A DNA stretch of 5,476 bases from Geodermatophilaceae bacterium (lineage in GTDB: Bacteria; Actinomycetota; Actinomycetes; Mycobacteriales; Geodermatophilaceae): positions 1 through 5,476 of the forward strand of contig JACCTM010000475.1 in assembly GCA_013812385.1 (NCBI GenBank), read 5' to 3'. Each line of letters starts with the position of its first letter. The stretch's first letter is position 1. Shown piece by piece: positions 1 to 5,313 of the stretch. A program made the position numbers and the translations under genes. Under the pieces are notes generated by a model, which had not been told where the DNA came from, ran no database searches, and worked only from the letters and a program-made list of their open reading frames with translations.

Positions 1-1
1 G

Positions 2-160
2 TGCACGACGGCGCAGTTCCCCCGCCCCGCGCCCCGGCCGGCGAACTCGGTGCTGGACACCGCGTCCTGGACCGCGGCCGGTCTGCCCCCGTTGCGCCCG
101 TGGCGCGCCGCGCTCGCCGCTGCGTTCACCGCACAGCGAGCCGCGCTCACCGCATCCTGA
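2..160 (+). CDS. rmlD: dTDP-4-dehydrorhamnose reductase, C-terminal end (5' partial)
   Basis: The gene enters from outside the window in frame 2 and ends at TGA 158-160, leaving 52 codons. The reading FPRPAPRPANSVLD (about codons 6-19), followed by a Trp-containing segment and GLPPLRPWRAALAAAF, is the characteristic C-terminus of RmlD/RfbD. That enzyme performs the NADPH-dependent last step of dTDP-L-rhamnose synthesis in the cytosol (known for the family). Third codon positions are nearly all G or C, as expected for a real high-GC gene. The overlapping frame 1 reading to 225 is Arg/Ala-rich and looks like a shadow. No terminator with a U-tract is seen in the 60 bases after the stop. The gene looks functionally unrelated to the metal genes downstream. 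The family call is fairly sure from the end motif alone, but substrate-level certainty needs the rest of the gene. Confidence 0.85.
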   Translation, partial: CTTAQFPRPAPRPANSVLDTASWTAAGLPPLRPWRAALAAAFTAQRAALTAS

Positions 161-221
161 GACATCGCGAGTCCGGCCGTTCGGGAGCCCGGTCCCTTGG
201 TGACCTTGGTGCGGTGCAGGG

Positions 222-250
222 TTGACAGACCGCCGAGCTGAACTTAGGGT
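222..250 (+). promoter_or_regulatory. Sigma-70-type promoter of the TIGR03118 lipoprotein gene
   Basis: A perfect -35 hexamer TTGACA (222-227) is followed by a 17-nt spacer and a -10 TAGGGT (245-250, TAnnnT type). A start site near 256-258 would give a 5' leader of about 20 nt, with a GGAGG site and ATG at 277. The -10 sits inside the DtxR-like palindrome, so repressor binding there would block RNA polymerase. The call is from pattern only. Confidence 0.7.
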
Positions 251-262
251 TGCTTTGCCTAA
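244..262. promoter_or_regulatory. DtxR/IdeR-family metal-responsive operator
   Basis: TTAGGGTTGCTTTGCCTAA is a 19-bp imperfect palindrome with perfect TTAGG/CCTAA ends. It has the same length and arms as the actinobacterial iron box TTAGGTTAGGCTAACCTAA, with 14 of 19 positions identical or compatible when the centre is taken as S (G or C). It overlaps the -10 and the expected transcription start, the classic position for metal-dependent repression. It could be read by the genome's own IdeR/DmdR or by the DtxR-family protein encoded at 4400-5104. I noticed no second TTAGG...CCTAA site in the window. Confidence 0.7.
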
Positions 263-266
263 TTAT

Positions 267-271
267 GGAGG
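267..271 (+). promoter_or_regulatory. Ribosome binding site deciding the start at 277
   Basis: GGAGG lies 5 nt before ATG 277. The upstream in-frame TTG at 250 overlaps the -10 element, and ATG 265 overlaps or precedes this site, so both are poor start candidates. Confidence 0.75.
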
Positions 272-276
272 CGTCA

Positions 277-1692
277 ATGGGTGGGTGGTGGACGGGCCGG
301 CGTGCGCGTTGGTGCATGTCCGGTCTGGTGATGGTCTTGAGTGCGGCGGCGTGCGGCTCTGATGATTCGAGCGCGGACCCGGCCGAAAGGACGGCTGGGA
401 ACAGTTTCGATCAGGTCAATCTGGTCGCGAGCTCCGAGTCGTACCAGGCTCGATTCACCGTGCCCGAGATGGTCAACGCATGGGGCATCGCGATTCGCCC
501 ACGCGGCGCGGGTGGCCATTTCTGGATCACCGGCGGGGGCTCGTCGCATGAATTCGTCGGAGACGTGTCGTCTTCTCCCGATCCGTCGCTGCAGCGACTG
601 TTTCAGGATCAGCTGACGACGGTCACGATCCCAGGCACGGACGCCAGCACCGAGGACTCGAGCATCGGAAAGGCCACCGGCGTGGTGTTCAACGGTGCGG
701 ACATCAGCTCCGACGCGTTCAGGGTGTCCGAGCAACCGGTACGGGTGGACGGACGTGACGTGGCACTGGGTGGCTCGGCGCGGTTCATCTTCGCGACCGA
801 TTCGGGCCGCATCGCCGCGTGGGGCGAGCAAGCAGCGGACGGCTCGGTGGTGCGAGCCAACGGTCCCGCTCAAGAGGTGTTCAACGGCGAGGCCCAAGGC
901 ATGCAGTTCTTCGGGCTGGCGATCAAGCAGGGCAGCTTCGACCGGTTGTGGGCGGCTGACTTCGGCACCAATCCGCAGATCCGTCAGTTCGACACGGCCT
1001 GGCGACTGATGTCCACCGAGGGTTTCGCCAACCCGTTCGCCACCGGTGCGCCGGTCGATCCTGCCAACCCGGCGAAGGGCAGCCGGCCGCAGCCCGGCGA
1101 CCCCGTGCCGTTCAACATCACCACCGTGGGTCAGCATGTGTTCGTTGCGTATGCCCTGTCCCAGCCGGCTGAATCGCTCGGTCCTGACGGGCCGGTCTTC
1201 GACGCTGGCGAGGAAGACTCCCTCGATGCCGACGAGGAGCAAGCAGTCGGCAACCGACCCGACAAAGGCAAGCTGGCCGAGTTCACCAGCACCGGCGAAC
1301 TGGTGCGGGTCTTCGACGACCAGGGTCGGCTCAACGCCCCGTGGGGCGTTGCGATCGCGCCGGAGGGCTTCGGTGCACTGGCCGGAAAGGTCTTGGTAAG
1401 CAACTTCGGCGGCGCCGGACGGATCTCGGTGTTCGATGATACGACCGGCGATTATGTAGATGATCTTCGTGACGAGGCGGGCAAGCCCGTCGCGATCGAG
1501 GGGATCTGGGGCATCCTGTTCGGCAACGGGGAAAGCCTCGGCGACGCTACCGCGCTCTACTTCGCGGCCGGACCCGAGGAAGAGGTCGACGGACTCTTCG
1601 GCGCTCTCCACCTGCCGGCTGAACTCTGTTCAGCGGTCTCCCTGGGCCAGCTTCAGCGAGGTGCCCTCGATGGTGACCGCGATCCGAGGTAG
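277..1692 (+). CDS. TIGR03118 family lipoprotein (predicted extracytoplasmic beta-propeller-like)
   Basis: This is a 471-residue protein from ATG 277, the start chosen because of GGAGG at 267-271. The N-terminus has several Arg, a hydrophobic stretch (about residues 14-25) and a lipobox ending SAAAC with Cys26, then a polar linker. A lipid-anchored surface protein is therefore likely. Family hallmarks are FDQVNLVAS (about 44-52), VNAWGIAIRP (66-75), LNAPWGVAIAPEGFG (about 352-366), a VLVSNFGGAGRISVFDDTTG segment (372-391), GIWGILFGNG (409-418) and ALYFAAGPEEEVDGLFGAL (426-444). These match the TIGR03118 family, whose molecular function is not established. The repeated short beta-strand and turn pattern suggests a propeller (inference). 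A Glu/Asp-rich stretch (about 309-322) sits where relatives have a shorter loop. Roughly the last 25 residues lie beyond the usual family end and are antisense to the Rieske gene. A DtxR-type box over the promoter predicts metal-dependent repression. Family is confident; role is unknown. Confidence 0.9.
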   Translation: MGGWWTGRRARWCMSGLVMVLSAAACGSDDSSADPAERTAGNSFDQVNLVASSESYQARFTVPEMVNAWGIAIRPRGAGGHFWITGGGSSHEFVGDVSSSPDPSLQRLFQDQLTTVTIPGTDASTEDSSIGKATGVVFNGADISSDAFRVSEQPVRVDGRDVALGGSARFIFATDSGRIAAWGEQAADGSVVRANGPAQEVFNGEAQGMQFFGLAIKQGSFDRLWAADFGTNPQIRQFDTAWRLMSTEGFANPFATGAPVDPANPAKGSRPQPGDPVPFNITTVGQHVFVAYALSQPAESLGPDGPVFDAGEEDSLDADEEQAVGNRPDKGKLAEFTSTGELVRVFDDQGRLNAPWGVAIAPEGFGALAGKVLVSNFGGAGRISVFDDTTGDYVDDLRDEAGKPVAIEGIWGILFGNGESLGDATALYFAAGPEEEVDGLFGALHLPAELCSAVSLGQLQRGALDGDRDPR

Positions 1693-2055
1693 CGGTTCCT
1701 GCGCTGGGCCGCGGACAACCCGACCGTCGGCGATGTCGAACTCGCTGCCATGGCAGGGGCAGGTGATCGCGCCGTTGTTCACTCCGTTGACGGTGCAGCC
1801 CTGGTGGGTGCAGATCGCGGAAAAAGCCTGGAAGTCACCCTGGGTGGGCTGAGTCACCACGACCTCGTGTTCGGCGAAGGCGATGCCGGCACCGACCGGC
1901 ACCTGGGCGGTCGAGCCGAGTCTGGTACCGGGGACGGCGACGAGCCCACCGCCGGCGGCGCACCCGGGCAGGGCGGCTGTCACCCCGAGGATGCCCGCGC
2001 TCGCCATGACCGCTCGCCGGTTGAATCCAGCAGCAGTGGGCTGATCGTGGTGCAC
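1630..2055 (-). CDS. Rieske [2Fe-2S] protein, exported lipoprotein
   Basis: This is a 141-residue protein from GTG 2055, chosen because AGGAG lies 5 nt upstream. The N-terminus holds a twin-Arg pair (NRRAVMA, Arg13-Arg14), a hydrophobic run and ALPGC with Cys32, consistent with Tat export and lipid attachment; Pro before Gly in the lipobox is atypical. The Rieske domain fills the rest. Box I is CTHQGC (Cys82, His84, Cys87) and box II is CPCHGS (Cys99, Cys101, His102). Cys82/His84/Cys99/His102 would bind the cluster, and Cys87-Cys101 would form the disulfide typical of higher-potential Rieske proteins. There is no catalytic oxygenase domain, so it is an electron carrier. It is the last gene of the minus-strand cluster, 110 nt after the ZIP gene. 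Its electron partner is not shown by sequence; the multicopper oxidase upstream is an obvious candidate (inference). Its 3' end overlaps the convergent lipoprotein gene by 63 nt. An in-frame ATG at 2169 overlaps the ZIP stop (ATGA) but has no good ribosome binding site. Confidence 0.92.
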   Translation of the reverse strand: MHHDQPTAAGFNRRAVMASAGILGVTAALPGCAAGGGLVAVPGTRLGSTAQVPVGAGIAFAEHEVVVTQPTQGDFQAFSAICTHQGCTVNGVNNGAITCPCHGSEFDIADGRVVRGPAQEPLPRIAVTIEGTSLKLAQGDR

Positions 2056-2165
2056 GTTGTCTCCTCTTGCGTCCGAGAACCGTTGAGCTGCCGGGGGGTG
2101 AACACCCTGGCGAGAGCAGGTCACCGCGAGCAGCGATGCCGAGCGCGCAGCCGACAGCCAGGTGA
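2056..2165 (-). other. 110-nt gap between the ZIP and Rieske genes
   Basis: The frame stays open through this gap, from ATG 2169 into the Rieske gene, but the 38 extra residues resemble neither a signal peptide nor a known domain. It contains a small inverted repeat, GGGTG-AA-CACCC (2096-2107), with no U-tract. I see no convincing -35/-10 pair for a separate Rieske promoter, so cotranscription with the ZIP gene is the simplest reading. Confidence 0.4.
2061..2065 (-). promoter_or_regulatory. Ribosome binding site of the Rieske gene
   Basis: The minus strand reads AGAGGAGACAAC then GTG (2055). AGGAG with a 5-nt spacing supports GTG 2055 over the longer start at 2169. Confidence 0.7.
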
Positions 2166-3350
2166 TCATGCGGCGACCAGCAACCCGGTCAGATACATGA
2201 TCAGGACACCGCCGATCAGACCACCGATCGCCAGTGGGTCGATGACGCTGTCGGCCCGTTCCCGCAGGGTGGGCATGATCTGAACGATCACCTGGATGAT
2301 GGCGCCGACGCCGATGCCGAGCAGGAAAGCCGAGAGCTCGGCATTGTTGACTGCCGCACCGAGCAGCGCGCCGAGGATCGCCGGCGCACCGGCGATCAGT
2401 CCGAGTGCCAGCAGCCGCAGCACCGACGGTCGCGTGGCGGTGAGCGGGGCGACCACCGCAATGCCTTCGGTGGTGTTGTGCAGCGCGAACCCGATGACCA
2501 GGGCGGTGCCGAGGGCGAGCTCACCGACGGCGTAGGCCGCGCCGATCGCGAGCCCCTCACCCAGATTGTGCAGCCCGATGCCCACCGCGATCATGAGCGC
2601 GAGCCCGAAACCACTCCGGGCGTCTCCGCCGGCCGGCTGCTGCCTTCCTCGCACCCATCGATCGATGGCGGTGAGCAGCAGGAACGCCAGTACCGCGCCG
2701 AGGACGACCAGCGCCGCACCGCCGAAGGCGCCGCCGGTGCGCTCGGCGAGCTCGAATCCTTCGGTGGTGCCGTCGACGACCAGGAAGGCCAGCAGTCCGA
2801 CGGTCACCGCGAGCAGCACCCGCACAGCGTTACCGCCTGCCCGGCGCAACAGCGGCAGGAACATCATCCCGAGCAGCACCGGGATGATCCCGACGTAAGT
2901 GCCCAGCAGCGCCATGAGCCCGAAGAATCCAGCGTCGGCGCGCGGTGTGTCCACGGCCACGGGGATCTCGTGCTCGATCACCAGCCCGGTCGAGGTGAGC
3001 ATCGAAACGAGATAGGGCTGCCCGTCGCGCCACGGGTAGTCCAGGCGCAAGGTGTCCGTGCCCAGCCGCCCGATCGGCTCGGTGGTGCCGGCAAAGTCAA
3101 CGTAGGCGTCGTTGACGAACACCTGCGCCACCTGCACCGGGTCTGGCCCGGTGTTGCGCACGGTCAGCTCGATGACGCCCGGGGTGAGCTCGGTGCGCTC
3201 GACCGCGAGTTGCTCGATCGGGGGGCCGGTGCGTTCGGGCAAGCTCCGCTCACCCAGTAGGGCCAGCGCGGACAGCGCGGCGCCGAGGAGCAGGACCGCG
3301 ACCAGGCCGAGCACCCACGCGGACGTCCGCGTACTGGAACGGATGTACAT
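2166..3350 (-). CDS. ZIP family divalent metal transporter with N-terminal extracytoplasmic domain
   Basis: This is a 394-residue membrane protein. Residues 11-33 form a first membrane helix. Residues about 38-135 are a soluble, strand-rich segment with an Ig-like look (VIELTVRNTGPDPVQVAQVF). From about 139 come eight further hydrophobic segments (about 139-166, 175-193, 207-228, 248-272, 278-301, 308-334, 339-361, 371-393), as in ZIP proteins. The metal-site helices are clear: LHNLGEGLAIG (His261, Asn262, Glu265) and LHNTTEGIAVV (His291, Asn292, Glu295), close to the GufA-type ZIP pattern HNxxEG. Asp193, Glu197 and Glu200 in DGTTEGFE may add ligands. ZIP proteins move Zn, Fe or Mn into the cytoplasm; the metal cannot be read from sequence. 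A cytoplasmic N-terminus would put the extra domain outside and keep the normal N-out ZIP topology. ATG 3350 directly follows the multicopper oxidase stop (TAGATG, no gap), so translation is probably coupled. The usual His-rich cytoplasmic loop (about 229-247) is missing. Confidence 0.9.
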   Translation of the reverse strand: MYIRSSTRTSAWVLGLVAVLLLGAALSALALLGERSLPERTGPPIEQLAVERTELTPGVIELTVRNTGPDPVQVAQVFVNDAYVDFAGTTEPIGRLGTDTLRLDYPWRDGQPYLVSMLTSTGLVIEHEIPVAVDTPRADAGFFGLMALLGTYVGIIPVLLGMMFLPLLRRAGGNAVRVLLAVTVGLLAFLVVDGTTEGFELAERTGGAFGGAALVVLGAVLAFLLLTAIDRWVRGRQQPAGGDARSGFGLALMIAVGIGLHNLGEGLAIGAAYAVGELALGTALVIGFALHNTTEGIAVVAPLTATRPSVLRLLALGLIAGAPAILGALLGAAVNNAELSAFLLGIGVGAIIQVIVQIMPTLRERADSVIDPLAIGGLIGGVLIMYLTGLLVAA

Positions 3351-4400
3351 CTAGCCCACCACTTCGAAGAAGCCCATCCAGCCCAGGTCGGCGAACTCGG
3401 TCTTGTGGGCGTGGAACATGAACTTCCCGGTGTACGGGAAGCGCACCTCGCAGATCCCACGTTGGCCTTGCCCCTGGATAACGGTGTCGGTGAGCTCGCT
3501 GGGTTGGAGTCGAGTGCCGGTGGGGTAGTAATCGAAGAAGTTGCCGTGCAGGTGGAAGCTGTTGATCGGGTCGTATTCCAGGATGTTGACCAGATAGATA
3601 CGCACGAGCTCGTTGCGCTTGACCTGCACCGGTTCGTGCATGTAATGGAACGGGATGCCGTTCACCGCATAGAGCTGGTTGCCCTCGCCGTCGAACGTGG
3701 TGTTGTAACCGTGCATCACCATGATCATCTCGTCGGCGGGTGGTCGCCCCTGTTCGGGGTCGATGATGAAAGTGCCATACATGCCGCGGGCGATGTGTTC
3801 TGGCAAGGGGCTGACGTGGCAGTGGTAGAGGTGCAGCCCGAACGGCGCAGCGTCGAACTCGTAGGTCACCTGCTGGCCGGGTTCGATCACGCCCAAGCCG
3901 ACATCGGGTACGCCGTCCATTGCGGCGGGATGGATGCCGTGGAAATGCATGGTGTGTGGGTGTGCGGAGCCGTTGGTGAAGCTCACCCGCAGTAGGTCGC
4001 CCTCCTGGCAGCGCAGCGTCGGGCCCGGGATCCGGGAGTTGAAGGTCCAGGCCGGGAACTGCAGCCCAGGCGCCACCTCGATGTCCTCGTCACTGGCGAA
4101 GACCTCCCAGTCCCGCCGCACCCGGCCGTCGGGAAGGGCGGAAACCGTGCCGTAGTCGAAGTCTCGGAGGATCTTGCTCGGGTGGAACCCGTTGGCGACG
4201 TGGTCGACCGTGCTGCCCTGACGAAATGTCGGGCCGCTCACCCCGCCTCCATGGGGGGTGGTATCGGCCGCGCCGTCGTGCTCGAGCCCGGCGGTCGTGG
4301 TCGGGGCCTCCACCAGCCCCCGCGCACCGAGTGTGAGTCCAGCCGACCCGGCCACCGCCCCGCCCAACAGGAACCGACGCCGAGACGGGCCCGCCGCCAT
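3351..4400 (-). CDS. Two-domain multicopper oxidase, Tat-exported, type-1 copper in domain 1
   Basis: This is a 349-residue protein from ATG 4400, whose A is shared with the regulator's stop (TGATG). That start places the Tat signal SRRRFLLGG at residues 6-14. Domain 1 (about 95-215) holds HPHTMHFHG (His147, His152, His154) and YHCHVSPLPEHIARGM (His193, Cys194, His195, His202, Met207). His147, Cys194, His202 and Met207 would form a type-1 blue copper site. Domain 2 (about 220-349) holds HLHG (His283, His285) and FHAH (His330, His332); Ala331 replaces the type-1 Cys, so this domain lacks a blue copper. Eight His in HxH pairs can build the trinuclear site between subunits, as in trimeric two-domain oxidases. 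The arrangement corresponds to the 'type C' class. Such enzymes oxidise phenols or metal ions with O2; the substrate here is not shown. The metal-gene context favours a metallo-oxidase role, Mn(II) or Fe(II) (inference). Nitrite reductase is less likely because domain 2 keeps full oxidase HxH pairs. Confidence 0.93.
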   Translation of the reverse strand: MAAGPSRRRFLLGGAVAGSAGLTLGARGLVEAPTTTAGLEHDGAADTTPHGGGVSGPTFRQGSTVDHVANGFHPSKILRDFDYGTVSALPDGRVRRDWEVFASDEDIEVAPGLQFPAWTFNSRIPGPTLRCQEGDLLRVSFTNGSAHPHTMHFHGIHPAAMDGVPDVGLGVIEPGQQVTYEFDAAPFGLHLYHCHVSPLPEHIARGMYGTFIIDPEQGRPPADEMIMVMHGYNTTFDGEGNQLYAVNGIPFHYMHEPVQVKRNELVRIYLVNILEYDPINSFHLHGNFFDYYPTGTRLQPSELTDTVIQGQGQRGICEVRFPYTGKFMFHAHKTEFADLGWMGFFEVVG

Positions 4401-5104
4401 CAGAGCGTCCGGCCGTGCACGGCTTGGACCAGTCCAGACCCCAGGGCGTGTCTGCGGCCGTCGACCTCGATCCATAACGGCCCGCCGAAGGGCGCCCACT
4501 CGAGCACCTCAAGAACAACGCCAGGGCGGACACCGAGCCCAGCAAGGTGACGCAGCACGTCACTGTCCCGATCACTCACCCGCTCCACCAGGAACCGCCT
4601 GCCCGCTGCGGCGGTTGCCAGCGGGGTGGCCCAGTCCTCCACGTGGTGCCCGGAGGGAGGCGGGATGGGGTCGCCGTGCGGGTCGTGTGTCGGATGATCC
4701 AGGAAGGTGTCGATCCGCTCCTCGAGCCGGGCGCTGATCGCATGCTCGAGGACCTCGGCCTCCGCATGCACCTCGTCCCACGGTACGCTGAGGACGTCGG
4801 CGAGGAAGACCTCGATCAGGCGGTGCCGCCGCACGACTCCCAGCGCGTGCCGCTTTCCGTGATCCGTCAGTCCGATTTGGTGATCATTCGTCCGGCGAAC
4901 CAGCTGATTCGCCTCCAGTCGCTTGAGCATCGCCGAGACCGTCGGAGCCGCGACCCCAAGGTGGCCGGCCACGGCGGACGTCGTGACCGCGCTGCTGCGG
5001 CTGGACAGCGCGAAGATCGTCTTGAGATAGTCCTCAACCGCTTCGGTGTGGGCTATCCGGCAGCATCTCAATCCAGCGCGACGCCGATCTTTAGCCTCGT
5101 TCAC
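4400..5104 (-). CDS. DtxR/MntR family metal-dependent transcriptional repressor
   Basis: This is a 234-residue cytosolic regulator of typical three-domain length. A winged helix comes first (about 20-85: EDYLKTIFAL, then VAGHLGVAAPTVSAMLKRLEANQLVRR). The dimerisation/metal domain follows (about 86-155: RRHRLIEVFLADVL, HAEAEVLEHAIS, DPHGDPIPPP), then an SH3/FeoA-like C-terminal domain (about 162-234). By motif alignment to DtxR, the ligand positions Met10, His79, Glu83, His98, Cys102, Glu105 and His106 correspond to Asp25, His94, Glu98, His113, Glu117, Glu120 and His121. Asp and Glu at the Met10 and Cys102 positions are what Mn-sensing MntR proteins use, so Mn(II) is favoured over Fe(II); the MntR Glu11 equivalent is Lys28, as in the DtxR-like arrangement of several actinobacterial proteins. 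The GTG at 5104 has no ribosome binding site but lies 6 nt after a -10 element, suggesting a leaderless transcript. It is the first gene of the cluster and probably autoregulates it (inference). Confidence 0.92.
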   Translation of the reverse strand: MNEAKDRRRAGLRCCRIAHTEAVEDYLKTIFALSSRSSAVTTSAVAGHLGVAAPTVSAMLKRLEANQLVRRTNDHQIGLTDHGKRHALGVVRRHRLIEVFLADVLSVPWDEVHAEAEVLEHAISARLEERIDTFLDHPTHDPHGDPIPPPSGHHVEDWATPLATAAAGRRFLVERVSDRDSDVLRHLAGLGVRPGVVLEVLEWAPFGGPLWIEVDGRRHALGSGLVQAVHGRTL

Positions 5105-5110
5105 GCGCAG

Positions 5111-5139
5111 AGCTTAGAGGCGTCTCACGCCTGGCGCAA
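5111..5139 (-). promoter_or_regulatory. Promoter of the regulator-oxidase-transporter cluster, leaderless type
   Basis: On the minus strand TTGCGC (5139-5134), a 17-nt spacer and TAAGCT (5116-5111, TAnnnT) precede GTG 5104 by 6 nt. Transcription would begin at or next to the G of the start codon. This agrees with the lack of any Shine-Dalgarno sequence. Leaderless mRNAs with this geometry are common in actinobacteria (known). Pattern only. Confidence 0.55.
5118..5132. promoter_or_regulatory. Candidate operator: perfect 15-bp palindrome in the promoter spacer
   Basis: AGGCGT-CTC-ACGCCT has 6-nt perfect arms around a 3-nt centre and falls exactly between the -35 and -10 of the metalloregulator promoter. 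It does not resemble the TTAGG/CCTAA box at 244-262. A second, looser inverted pair GCCTC/GAGGC (5094-5098 and 5117-5121) flanks the start codon. Autoregulation through this site is plausible but unproven. Confidence 0.45.
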
Positions 5140-5313
5140 GAGCGTGCAGGGGACAGCGCCACCGGCCACACCAGTCACCTGCTGGGAGCGAAGGTCCAGT
5201 TCCTCACCGAGATGCTCGTCATCGAGGTCACCAACCCCACCATGCGCCGAACCCCAGCTTCCGACCTCTACGACGTGCCCCTGCTTCAGTTCGTGCCGAC
5301 CAGCCACAAATGA
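5140..5313 (+). pseudogene. Probable remnant of an unrecognised plus-strand gene (3' end)
   Basis: The frame ending at TGA 5311-5313 is open back to a TAG at 5092. From about 5155 onward, 45 of 52 codons end in G or C, a strong coding signature. The reading includes HLLGAKVQFLTEMLVIEV and DLYDVPLLQFVPTSHK, which look like normal protein. There is no start codon with a ribosome binding site at the 5' side; the only ATGs (first at 5212) would leave 33 residues or fewer. The coding signature fades towards the regulator promoter. The simplest reading is a C-terminal fragment whose front was lost. I cannot assign a family. Confidence 0.35.

Noticed and set aside
195..211. 8-bp direct repeat CCTTGGTG (195-202 and 204-211) upstream of the -35
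   Set aside because: It is short and matches no known activator site; it could be chance, so it is not listed as a feature.
1..225. Arg-rich 74-residue frame starting with GTG at position 1
   Set aside because: The overlapping frame 2 gives a recognisable RmlD C-terminus with far better codon use; this frame is its shadow.
250..276. TTG 250 or ATG 265 as start of the TIGR03118 gene
   Set aside because: TTG 250 lies in the -10 element, and ATG 265 precedes or overlaps the ribosome binding site; ATG 277 has GGAGG 5 nt upstream.
274..1611. Long minus-strand open frame (445 codons) opposite the TIGR03118 gene
   Set aside because: It is antisense to a gene with clear family motifs, is Arg/His-rich without domains, and is typical of high-GC antisense frames.
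2096..2107. Inverted repeat GGGTG-AA-CACCC as a terminator after the ZIP gene
   Set aside because: The stem is only 5 bp with a 2-nt loop and no U-tract; it is not a credible terminator.
2478..3260. Plus-strand open frame opposite the ZIP gene (260 codons)
   Set aside because: Its His/Gln/Glu-rich composition is what antisense of a membrane protein gives; there is no domain and no ribosome binding site.
3405..3995. Plus-strand open frame opposite the multicopper oxidase
   Set aside because: It is antisense to a gene with complete copper-binding motifs and has no recognisable features.
4401..4499. Upstream in-frame start for the multicopper oxidase (ATG 4499)
   Set aside because: It would place 33 basic residues before the Tat signal and lie within the regulator gene; ATG 4400 gives a normal signal peptide and a TGATG junction.
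5125..5307. Minus-strand 60-codon frame upstream of the regulator
   Set aside because: There is no ribosome binding site, its third-position G/C (about 68%) is worse than on the opposite strand, and it runs into the cluster promoter.
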